From the NCBI RefSeq assembly GCF_000685015.1, contig NZ_BAYA01000021.1:1-64000 (forward strand): DNA of 64,000 nucleotides. The letters are read 5' to 3'. Position 1 is the first letter of the stretch. Every line of letters starts with the position of its first letter. Shown here one piece after another: positions 1 through 7,061 of this stretch. This DNA comes from Paraburkholderia bannensis NBRC 103871 (GTDB lineage Bacteria > Pseudomonadota > Gammaproteobacteria > Burkholderiales > Burkholderiaceae). Position numbers and translations under genes: made by a program. The notes under the pieces were generated by a model. That model was not told the origin of the DNA. It made no database searches and was given only the letters and a program-made list of their open reading frames with translations.

Positions 1-596
1 ACGTCCACGCGCACGGCGGCGCGATCGCCCACGGCCTTCTTGATTTCGGCGACGTGCTTGATATCGGTCGCAAGCGCCTTTGCGCCAATCTTCAACTTGA
101 AGACGTTGTGGCGGCGCACTTCAAGCATATGTTCGGCTTCGGCAATGTCCTTCGCGGTGTCGCCGGAGGCCAGCGTCCATGCCACCGGCAGACGGTCGCG
201 GCGGCGCCCGCCCAGCAGTTCGCTCACCGGCACGCCCAGGCGCTTGCCCTGCGCGTCGAGCAGCGCCGTTTCCAGCGCGCTCTTTGCAAAGTGATTGACC
301 TTCACCAGCTTGCCCAGGTGCGCCATCAGCGCCTGGATGCGCGTGGCGTCCTGGCCGATCATGGCCGGTGCGAAGTAGGTGTCGATGGCGACCTTCATCG
401 CTTCCGGGCTTTCCGGGCCGTAGGCCATGCCCGCGATCGTGGTGCCCTCGCCGATGCCCACCGTACCGTCGCTGCAGTACACCTTCACGAGCATCAGCGT
501 CTGGCCGTACATCGTCGCCACGGACAGCTTGTGGGGGCGAATCGTCGGCAGGTCGACGAGGCGGGTTTCGATGCGTTCGATTTTTGCGGTATTCAT
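1..596 (-). CDS. catB: Muconate cycloisomerase (partial, 3' end outside window)
   Basis: The first 198 codons of an enolase-superfamily enzyme that lactonises cis,cis-muconate to muconolactone in the catechol branch of the beta-ketoadipate pathway. The N-terminal capping domain carries the family-typical LPTIRPHK (about residues 16-23), GIGEGTTI (48-55) and AKSALETALLDAQGKRLG (104-121). The start of the barrel shows the catalytic K-x-K motif FKLKIG (Lys167 and Lys169). The ATG at 596 is the only start in this frame, because an in-frame TAA lies 12-14 bases further up; its ribosome site is weak. The gene runs off the window edge, so catA and catC could follow but cannot be seen. Family assignment is secure; chloromuconate preference cannot be excluded from this part. 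Confidence 0.9.
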   Translation of the reverse strand, partial: MNTAKIERIETRLVDLPTIRPHKLSVATMYGQTLMLVKVYCSDGTVGIGEGTTIAGMAYGPESPEAMKVAIDTYFAPAMIGQDATRIQALMAHLGKLVKVNHFAKSALETALLDAQGKRLGVPVSELLGGRRRDRLPVAWTLASGDTAKDIAEAEHMLEVRRHNVFKLKIGAKALATDIKHVAEIKKAVGDRAAVRVD

Positions 597-810
597 TTGG
601 ATTGCAAATTAAATCGCTTCCATCGCGGGGAATGAAACAGTCGATGGGAATGGATGATGTCCCGGCATGACAAATTAGCGATCGCTCGCTCATCTGTCAA
701 ATCAATCATATATGCGTCCTATCATCGATACGATGGATATGACCGGGGACGCGGAGAGGACTAGAGAAAGCAGCGGAGGGGGAAAAAGCGGGTAACGCAA
801 AGGCAAACAG

Positions 811-831
811 GCAGGGACGTTGCATCCCTGC
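811..831 (-). terminator. Possible weak terminator hairpin after the DUF1330 gene
   Basis: A 7-bp perfect stem GCAGGGA/TCCCTGC with a 7-base loop lies about 40 bases downstream of the DUF1330 stop. On the minus strand it is followed by a T-rich but broken run (CTGTTTGCCTTTG). It could separate the gntR-DUF1330 transcript from catB. The poor T tract keeps confidence low. Confidence 0.3.
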
Positions 832-867
832 ACGCCTACATTTCAGGCCACGATTCAAGCCATGGAA

Positions 868-1158
868 TCAGCCAGGCAGTCCTTCGACAATCGTGATCTG
901 GGCGGTGCTATACCCTTCCCGCTTCGCCCTGGCCGCCTGGTACTCCGGCGAGTGGTAGCAGGCCAGCGCCGTCTCCATGTCCTTGAACTGGATCACGACA
1001 TGACGCTGGAAGGTATCGCCTTCGAGCACTTCATACGCACCGCCACGCGCCAGAAATACCGCGCCATACTTCCTGAAAGCCTCCGGCGCGGCGTCCGTAT
1101 AGCCTTTGTACCTGTCGGCGTCGAGCACCGTCACGTGAGCAATCCAGTATGCCGTCAT
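868..1158 (-). CDS. DUF1330 domain protein (small dimeric alpha-beta barrel type)
   Basis: A 96-residue protein matching the DUF1330 pattern: N-terminal AYWIAHVTVLD, then FRKYGAVFLARGG, VLEGD, VVIQFKDMETALACYHSPEY and a C-terminal TIVEG. These proteins adopt a ferredoxin-like dimeric fold related to EthD and NIPSNAP proteins and have no settled function. They often sit in catabolic operons. The ATG overlaps the stop of the upstream GntR gene (shared ATGA) and is preceded by an AGGAG-like site inside gntR, so the two are translationally coupled. The coupling suggests a role in the same pathway as the regulator, but no reaction can be assigned. Confidence 0.75.
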   Translation of the reverse strand: MTAYWIAHVTVLDADRYKGYTDAAPEAFRKYGAVFLARGGAYEVLEGDTFQRHVVIQFKDMETALACYHSPEYQAARAKREGYSTAQITIVEGLPG

Positions 1159-1832
1159 GACTTCTCCTTTTCGTTCTCAAGAATGCGTTGTGCAATAGCG
1201 GCCGCTTCGCTGATATGTTCGTGCACGGCCTGTTTCGCCTGCTCCGGATCGCGCAATTCGCAAATCGCGCGGCAAATCTTTTCAATGCGCTGATAACCGG
1301 TTTCACTGCGATTCGTCGACTTCATCGTCATGGCGCGCAAGCGGCTGATCCGGCCGTTCAGTCGCTGCACGACTTCCCACGCCACGCTCTGCCCCGCCAC
1401 CGAAAAGATCTTCTCGTACAGCTTCGACGACGAATTGACGATCGCATTCACGTCGTCGCCGCCAAATGCGCCTTTGAATTCCGCCAGTTGCGCCTGAATC
1501 TGTAGCGCCGTTTCAGGCGTCAGATTCTGCGTGCACGCGGCCACTGCGCCTTGCTCCAGCACCATGCGGATCTGATAGATCTGCGCGGCGACCTCCCAGC
1601 TCATCGTCGATACGGTCGGGCCTTTTCCGGTCACGATCTCGACGAGTCCTTCCGCCTCCAGATAGCGGATCACCTCGCGCACGACCGAGCGGCTCACGCC
1701 CATCTCTTCGCACAGGCTGCGTTCGACCAGCCGTTTTCCCGCCGGGAAATAGCCGCTGATGATCGCATTGCGCAGCTTGTTCAACGACAGCTCGCGCAGC
1801 GTCACCGGCGGGTTCTCAATAGTCAGATTCAT
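1155..1832 (-). CDS. GntR-family transcriptional regulator, FCD (FadR) subfamily
   Basis: A 225-residue regulator. The N-terminal winged helix (about 12-75) contains the GntR signature LRNAIISGYFPAGKRL, CEEMGVSRSVVREVIRYLE and GLVEIVTGKGP. The C-terminal all-helical FCD ligand domain spans about 85-215. It is divergently transcribed from the DUF1185-hydrolase-monooxygenase operon, 230 bp away, and that gap holds the palindrome TGGTATACCA, typical of operators for this subfamily. The likely role is pathway-specific repression of the operon on the plus strand, relieved by a carboxylate-type intermediate; this is inferred from position. The DUF1330 gene follows with a 4-base overlap. Confidence 0.85.
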   Translation of the reverse strand: MNLTIENPPVTLRELSLNKLRNAIISGYFPAGKRLVERSLCEEMGVSRSVVREVIRYLEAEGLVEIVTGKGPTVSTMSWEVAAQIYQIRMVLEQGAVAACTQNLTPETALQIQAQLAEFKGAFGGDDVNAIVNSSSKLYEKIFSVAGQSVAWEVVQRLNGRISRLRAMTMKSTNRSETGYQRIEKICRAICELRDPEQAKQAVHEHISEAAAIAQRILENEKEKS

Positions 1833-2014
1833 AAACCATTCAATAAGTCATTTGGCGATTTTGGCGCGGATGATACGAAAGGCTTTGCGCCTTCCTTACA
1901 GATCATTGCGTCTGTCGCGCTGCCCGCCGCTCCCCCAACACTTCGCCGTCCCGAAGCCCTCAGGACTTCCCCTGGGCACTCGTTCAGGGTTAACACTCAT
2001 GGCATGCCGTAACA

Positions 2015-2024
2015 TGGTATACCA
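2015..2024. promoter_or_regulatory. Putative GntR operator palindrome
   Basis: The perfect 10-bp palindrome TGGTATACCA lies 38 bp upstream of the first gene of the catabolic operon and 182 bp upstream of the divergent gntR start. FCD-type GntR proteins commonly bind short palindromes of the kind TGGTATACCA. Position and symmetry support an operator for the neighbouring regulator; binding is inferred. Confidence 0.55.
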
Positions 2025-2062
2025 AACTAGCAGCCACAATCAACGCACGTAAGGAATGCGCC

Positions 2063-2665
2063 ATGAGCCTGATTCGCAAGTCCATCCTCCATGTCGAGAA
2101 CGTCTTCGTCGACGGCGACAAGACCGCCGCCAGGCCGCTCAAGATGATCGGCGCGGTCGCCGTCATCAAGAATCCCTGGGCGGGCCGCGGCTATGTGGAA
2201 GACCTCTCGCCGGAAATCCGCGAACTCGCGCCGCAACTCAGCGCGCACCTGACCAAGCTGATCATCGATGAAGCCGGTTCGGGCGAAGCGGTCGAAGCGT
2301 TCGGCAAGAGCGCCATCGTCGGCCTGGACGGCGAACTGGAACACGCTTCGGCGCTGATCCACACGCTGCATTTCGGCAATACGTACCGCTCGGCGGTGGG
2401 CGCCAAGTCGTATCTGGCGTTCAACAACACGCGCGGCCCGGCCAATGCGCCGCTGCTGATCCCGATGATGGACAAGAACGACGAAGGCCGTCGCTCGCAC
2501 TACCTGACGCTGCAATTCGCCATCCCCGACGCGCCCGCAGCCGACGAAATCGTCATCGCCATCGGCGGCGCAACGGGTGGCCGTCCGCATCACCGCATTG
2601 GCGACCGCTACAAAGATCTCGCAGAGCTCGGAAATGACGTCAACAATCCTGCCGCTGTCCGATAA
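2063..2665 (+). CDS. DUF1185 (amino acid synthesis) family protein, first gene of the catabolic operon
   Basis: A 200-residue protein of the DUF1185 family, also called amino acid synthesis family. Structures are known for relatives but no enzyme activity is settled. Recognisable stretches are RPLKMIGAVAVIKNPWAGRG (about 27-46), KSAIVGLDGELEHASALIHT (about 95-114), RSAVGAKSYL and a late VIAIGGATGGRPHHRIGDR. The ATG has a good AAGGA site. The 3' end overlaps the downstream alpha/beta hydrolase gene by 32 bp, implying coupled translation. As first gene of a flavin-monooxygenase operon it is likely to act on a pathway intermediate, perhaps as a hydrolase or isomerase, but nothing in the sequence shows which. 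Confidence 0.8.
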   Translation: MSLIRKSILHVENVFVDGDKTAARPLKMIGAVAVIKNPWAGRGYVEDLSPEIRELAPQLSAHLTKLIIDEAGSGEAVEAFGKSAIVGLDGELEHASALIHTLHFGNTYRSAVGAKSYLAFNNTRGPANAPLLIPMMDKNDEGRRSHYLTLQFAIPDAPAADEIVIAIGGATGGRPHHRIGDRYKDLAELGNDVNNPAAVR

Positions 2666-3464
2666 GCGCGTCGCGCACTACCTCGAACAAGGTAGTGGCG
2701 AGCCGCTCGTCCTGATTCACGGCGTGGGCATGCAGGCGCACGCGTGGTATCCGCAGATCGACGAGCTTTCGCGCGATTTCCGCGTGATTGCCGTCGATAT
2801 GCCGGGCCACGGCCAGAGCACTGCGCTCGACGCCGGTGCGGGCCTCCAGCAGTTCGTCGCGTGGGCCATCGCCTTTATCGAGGCGCTCGACGCCGGCCCC
2901 GTGAACCTGGCCGGTCATTCGATGGGGTCGCTGATCGCGGCGGGTGTCGCCGTCACGCGTCCCGATCTGGTGAAGCGCGTAGCCGTGCTCAACGGCGTCT
3001 ATCGCCGCACGCAGCAGGCGCGCGACGCCGTGCTGCAACGCGCCGCCGAACTGCGCTCGGGAACGATCGACGTGCAGACGCCGCTCAAGCGCTGGTTCAA
3101 CGCCGAAGAGGCGCAGCAGGTCGCCGCGCACAAGGTCGAATCGTGGCTGAAGTCGGTCGATCTCGCGGGCTACGCCACGGCGTACACGGCCTTCGCGAAA
3201 GGCGACGAAGTCTACGCCGACGGCTGGAACACGATCGCCTGCCCTGCGCTCGTGCTGACCGGCTCGGACGACCCGAACTCGACGCCCGACATGGCGCAGC
3301 AGATGGCCAGCGCCGCGCACAACGGCCGCGCCGTCGTGATCGAGGACGAGCGCCACATGGTGAACCTGACCGCGCCCGAAGCCGTCAATCGCGCCCTGCG
3401 CGAATGGCTGAGCGTCACGACGCAAGTCCAGTCGCCGGTTGAACCTTTGAAGTCGGAAGTCTGA
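2634..3464 (+). CDS. Alpha/beta hydrolase, probable hydrolase of a ring-opened intermediate
   Basis: A 276-residue alpha/beta-hydrolase-fold protein. It shows the oxyanion-hole HGVGMQ at about 29-34, the nucleophile elbow GHSMGS with Ser96, a candidate acidic residue in LTGSDDP and the C-terminal catalytic His in DERHMVNL. I chose the ATG at 2634; the reading frame stays open for another 19 codons upstream, but that stretch overlaps the DUF1185 gene. The stop is one base from the flavin reductase ATG. In the trigonelline and vitamin B6 pathways, hydrolases of this fold cleave acylaminomethylene-succinates. RutD in the uracil pathway is also of this fold. The present context fits such a job, but the substrate is not determined. 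Confidence 0.8.
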   Translation: MTSTILPLSDKRVAHYLEQGSGEPLVLIHGVGMQAHAWYPQIDELSRDFRVIAVDMPGHGQSTALDAGAGLQQFVAWAIAFIEALDAGPVNLAGHSMGSLIAAGVAVTRPDLVKRVAVLNGVYRRTQQARDAVLQRAAELRSGTIDVQTPLKRWFNAEEAQQVAAHKVESWLKSVDLAGYATAYTAFAKGDEVYADGWNTIACPALVLTGSDDPNSTPDMAQQMASAAHNGRAVVIEDERHMVNLTAPEAVNRALREWLSVTTQVQSPVEPLKSEV

Positions 3465-3465
3465 T

Positions 3466-4413
3466 ATGAGCCAAGAGACCGTCCCCACGACCGCCGCCCT
3501 GAACACTCGCGAACTTCGCGACGCGTTCGGCGCTTTCATGACCGGCGTGACCATCGTCACCACCTCGCGCGACGATGGCCAGCCGCTCGGCTTTACCGCC
3601 AATTCGTTCTCGTCGGTGTCGCTCGATCCCGCGTTGCTGCTGGTGAGCATCGCGAAGACGTCGAGCAACTATCAGACGTTTTCGACCACGCGCCACTTCG
3701 CGATCAACATTCTCTCGGAAGGACAAAAAGACCTGTCCAACACGTTCGCGCGCCCCAGCGAAGACCGCTTCGCCAACGTGAACTGGAATCTGAGCGCGAA
3801 TAACAACCCGCTTATCGGCGAGGTCAGCGCGTGGTTCGATTGCACCACGCACGCCGTGATCGATGCGGGCGACCACGCGCTGCTCGTCGGCAAGGTCGAG
3901 GCGTTCCATTCGGCGGGCTACGCAGGCCTCGGCTATTACCGCGGCGGCTATTTCACGCCGGCCAGGGTGTCCGCCGAAGTGATCGCGGGGCCGAAAGTCA
4001 TCGTCAGCGCAATCATCGCGCGCGACGAAAAAGTCCTGCTCACGCGCACCGCCGATAACAAGTGGGGCCTGCCGTCGAAAGAAATCGGCAAGGAAGGCGC
4101 GGACAAGGCGCTTGCCGAACTCTTCGGCAAATATCAGCCCGATGCGTCTGCAAGCTTTATTTATTCGGCTTATAACAACACCGAAACCCATTACCAGTAC
4201 ATCTCGTTCCTCTGCAGCGCGCCGGAAGAGGCAGCGGCCGCAGATGGCGCCGCCGGCCAGTTCGTGAGCCTCGACGACATCGAGCAGGATCAGTTCCAGG
4301 ACAGCGCGGTGGCCAGCATGCTCCAGCGCTATCGCAAAGAGAGCCAGCTCAAGAGCTACGGCATGTACTACGGCGACCATAGCAACGGTACGGTTCGCCC
4401 GCTTCTTTCCTGA
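3466..4413 (+). CDS. Flavin reductase with C-terminal Nudix-like domain (reductase component)
   Basis: A 315-residue two-domain protein. Residues about 15-165 form an FMN-binding split-barrel flavin reductase of the HpaC/RutF type (FMTGVTIVTTSRDDGQPLGF, ANSFSSVSLDPALLLVSI, FAINILS). This part would supply reduced FMN to the monooxygenase encoded next. From about residue 170 there is a second domain beginning VIVSAIIARDEKVLLTRT and KWGLPSKEIGKEGADKAL. It aligns with Nudix folds, but the Nudix box is degenerate, with ALAELFGKY where the REUXEEXG catalytic glutamates should be. A non-catalytic regulatory or flavin/nucleotide sensing role is inferred. The gene lies directly after the hydrolase and 11 bases before the oxygenase. 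Confidence 0.85.
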   Translation: MSQETVPTTAALNTRELRDAFGAFMTGVTIVTTSRDDGQPLGFTANSFSSVSLDPALLLVSIAKTSSNYQTFSTTRHFAINILSEGQKDLSNTFARPSEDRFANVNWNLSANNNPLIGEVSAWFDCTTHAVIDAGDHALLVGKVEAFHSAGYAGLGYYRGGYFTPARVSAEVIAGPKVIVSAIIARDEKVLLTRTADNKWGLPSKEIGKEGADKALAELFGKYQPDASASFIYSAYNNTETHYQYISFLCSAPEEAAAADGAAGQFVSLDDIEQDQFQDSAVASMLQRYRKESQLKSYGMYYGDHSNGTVRPLLS

Positions 4414-4424
4414 AAGGTCACACC

Positions 4425-5462
4425 ATGCGTTTTTCGCTTTTCGTTCACATGGAGCGCGTCTCCGACCAGACCAGTCAAAAGCAGTTGTATGACGAAATGG
4501 TCGAGCTTTGCCAGATCGCAGACCGGGGCGGCATGCACGCCGTCTGGACGGGCGAGCACCACGGCATGAACTTCACGATCGCGCCGAATCCGTTCCTCAA
4601 TCTCGTCGATCTCGCGAGCAAGACGAAGAACGTCCGTCTGGGCACCGGCACCGTGATCGCGCCGTTCTGGCACCCGATCAAGCTTGCGGGCGAAGCCGCG
4701 ATGACCGACATCATCACGGGCGGCCGTCTCGACCTGGGCATTGCGCGCGGCGCTTACTCGTTCGAATATGAACGCCTGATGCCGGGCCTCGACGCATGGG
4801 GCGCGGGCCAGCGCATGCGCGAACTGATTCCTGCGGTCAAGAAGCTCTGGGAAGGCGATTACGCGCACGAAGGCGAGTTCTGGCAGTTCCCTTCGACGAC
4901 CTCGGCGCCGCAGCCGCTGCAACAGCCGCACCCGCCAATCTGGGTTGCCGCGCGCGATCCGAACAGCCATGAATTCGCGGTCTCGAACGGTTGCAACGTG
5001 CAGGTCACGCCGCTGCATTTCGGCGACGAAGAAGTCGAAAAGCTCGTGGGCCATTTCAACGCCGCGTGCGAGAAGTTCAGCGAAGTGCCGCGTCCGCAGA
5101 TCATGCTGCTGCGCCACACGTACGTCGCCAGCAACGAAGACGACGCGCAGGTCGCGGCGGAAGAAGTGAACGCGTTCTATAACTACTTTGGGGCGTGGTT
5201 CAAGAACGAGCGCCCGGTCAGCCAGGGCCTCATCAAGCCGCTGACGAAGGAAGAAATGGACGCCCATCCGTTCTACACGCCGGAAGCGATGCGCAAGAAC
5301 AATGTGATCGGCACACCTGAAGAAGTGATCGGCCGACTGAAGGCTTACGAAGCGCTGGGCTTCGACGAGTATTCGTTCTGGATCGACACCGGCATGAGCT
5401 TCGAGCGCAAGAAGGCCTCGCTGGAGCGCATGATCAACGACGTGATGCCCGCGTTCAAGTAA
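4425..5462 (+). CDS. Luciferase-like (LLM class) flavin-dependent monooxygenase, oxygenase component
   Basis: A 345-residue TIM-barrel flavin monooxygenase of the bacterial luciferase superfamily. It starts MRFSLFVHMERVS and shows HAVWTGEHHGMNF, KNVRLGTGTVIAPFWHPI, LDLGIARGAYSFEYER and a C-terminal VIGTPEEVIGRLKAYEALG, all typical of this fold. Such enzymes use FMNH2 from a separate reductase, which is encoded just upstream. Members open N-heterocycles in the trigonelline (TgnB) and uracil (RutA) pathways. Length and context match the TgnB kind better than alkanesulfonate monooxygenases, since no sulfonate transporter is nearby. The actual substrate is inferred only as a probable N-heterocycle. 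Confidence 0.85.
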   Translation: MRFSLFVHMERVSDQTSQKQLYDEMVELCQIADRGGMHAVWTGEHHGMNFTIAPNPFLNLVDLASKTKNVRLGTGTVIAPFWHPIKLAGEAAMTDIITGGRLDLGIARGAYSFEYERLMPGLDAWGAGQRMRELIPAVKKLWEGDYAHEGEFWQFPSTTSAPQPLQQPHPPIWVAARDPNSHEFAVSNGCNVQVTPLHFGDEEVEKLVGHFNAACEKFSEVPRPQIMLLRHTYVASNEDDAQVAAEEVNAFYNYFGAWFKNERPVSQGLIKPLTKEEMDAHPFYTPEAMRKNNVIGTPEEVIGRLKAYEALGFDEYSFWIDTGMSFERKKASLERMINDVMPAFK

Positions 5463-5482
5463 GGGACTAAGGGACGGATTCC

Positions 5483-6952
5483 ATGAGTGTTCAATTTCAG
5501 TTGTATATCGACGGGCAGTTCGAGCCGGGCGCCGCGAGTTTCGGCAGTATCAATCCGGCAACCGGCAAGGTGTGGGCGCAGATGCCCGAAGCCCGCACCG
5601 ACGAAGTCAACCGTGCCGTCGCCGCCGCCAGCCGCGCATTGAGCGACCCGGCGTGGGCTGGACTGACCGCGTCGGCGCGCGGCAAGCTGCTGCACAAGCT
5701 CGCCGATCTCGTCGAGAAAGCCGCGCCGCGACTCGCTGAAATTGAAACGCACGACACCGGCAAGATCATCCGCGAGACGTCGAGCCAGATCGCGTACGTG
5801 GCGGAGTATTACCGCTACTACGCCGGTATCGCCGACAAGCTCGAAGGCAGCCACATTCCCGTCGACAAGCCGGATATGCAGGTGTGGCTCGAACGTCAGC
5901 CCGTGGGCGTGGTCGCCGCCATCGTGCCGTGGAACAGCCAGTTGTTTTTGTCGGCCGTGAAGGTGGGCCCGGCGCTCGCCGCCGGTTGCACCGTCGTGCT
6001 CAAGGCATCGGAAGAAGCACCGGGCCCGCTGCTCGAATTCGCGAAGCTGATTCACGAAGCGGGCTTCCCTGCCGGCGTCGTGAACGTGATTACCGGTTTC
6101 GCGGCGCAATGCGGCGCAGTGCTCAGCAGCCATCCGGATGTCGACAAGGTCGCCTTCACGGGCGGCCCTGAAACGGCCCGGCATATCGTTGCGAACACAT
6201 CGAAAAACCTCGCCAAGGTCTCGCTGGAACTGGGCGGCAAGTCGCCGTTCATCGTCTTCGCCGACACCGACATTCAAAGCGCAGTGAATGCGCAGGTCGC
6301 GGCGATTTTTGCCGCGAGCGGCCAGAGCTGCGTGGCGGGTTCGCGCCTGCTGGTGGAAGCGTCGGTGAAGGAGCAGTTTCTTGCGATGCTGGTCGAGCGG
6401 GTGTCGCGCATCCAGGTGGGCGCACCGGACGATCTCGCCACGGAATACGGCCCGCTGTGCACGGAGCGCCAGCTTCGCCACATCGAGAAGATCGTCGCGA
6501 ACTCGGTTGCCCAGGGCGCGAAAGTGCTCGCAGGCGGCAAGGCGCTCGATCGCGACGGCTTCTACTACGCCCCGACGATCATCGACTGCACCGGCGTGGA
6601 AAACGCCGATAGCATCACGACCGAACTCTTCGGCCCGGTGCTGTCGGTCGACACTTTCTCGACCGAGCAGGAAGCGATCGAAAAAGCCAATAGCACGGCA
6701 TATGGCCTTGCGGCAGGCATTTTCACCACGAATCTCACGCGCGCGCATCGCGTGTCGAAGCGGGTGCGTTCGGGCATCGTGTGGATCAATACCTATCGCG
6801 CCGTTTCGCCGCTCGTGCCGTTTGGCGGCTTCGGCCTGTCGGGCCACGGCCGCGAAGGCGGCATGAGCGCGGCGCTCGAATACACGACCACCAAGTCGGT
6901 CTGGCTGCGGACTTCGGACGAGCCGATCAGCGACCCGTTCGTGATGCGCTAG
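5483..6952 (+). CDS. NAD(P)-dependent aldehyde dehydrogenase
   Basis: A complete 489-residue aldehyde dehydrogenase. Visible motifs are the cofactor-side PWNSQLFLSAVKVGPALAAG, the glycine signature FTGGPETARHI, the catalytic Glu motif LELGGKSPFIVF and the nucleophile Cys in SGQSCVAGSR. EYGPLCTERQ and PFGGFGLSGHGREGG near the end match the family. In ring-opening pathways such as trigonelline degradation, an ALDH (TgnC) oxidises the semialdehyde left by the monooxygenase. Its position right after the LLM oxygenase, 20 bp downstream, suggests that role here. Oxidation of another aldehyde, such as succinate semialdehyde, is possible. Confidence 0.87.
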   Translation: MSVQFQLYIDGQFEPGAASFGSINPATGKVWAQMPEARTDEVNRAVAAASRALSDPAWAGLTASARGKLLHKLADLVEKAAPRLAEIETHDTGKIIRETSSQIAYVAEYYRYYAGIADKLEGSHIPVDKPDMQVWLERQPVGVVAAIVPWNSQLFLSAVKVGPALAAGCTVVLKASEEAPGPLLEFAKLIHEAGFPAGVVNVITGFAAQCGAVLSSHPDVDKVAFTGGPETARHIVANTSKNLAKVSLELGGKSPFIVFADTDIQSAVNAQVAAIFAASGQSCVAGSRLLVEASVKEQFLAMLVERVSRIQVGAPDDLATEYGPLCTERQLRHIEKIVANSVAQGAKVLAGGKALDRDGFYYAPTIIDCTGVENADSITTELFGPVLSVDTFSTEQEAIEKANSTAYGLAAGIFTTNLTRAHRVSKRVRSGIVWINTYRAVSPLVPFGGFGLSGHGREGGMSAALEYTTTKSVWLRTSDEPISDPFVMR

Positions 6953-7061
6953 GCGCTAACCCATCGACCACCGCGTTGATAGAGACATAGCCGTAGACGC
7001 CCTGCCTCGCCACACCATTCACGCGTGTGGCACGGCATGGCCTGGCAATAAAGTTGGAGAC

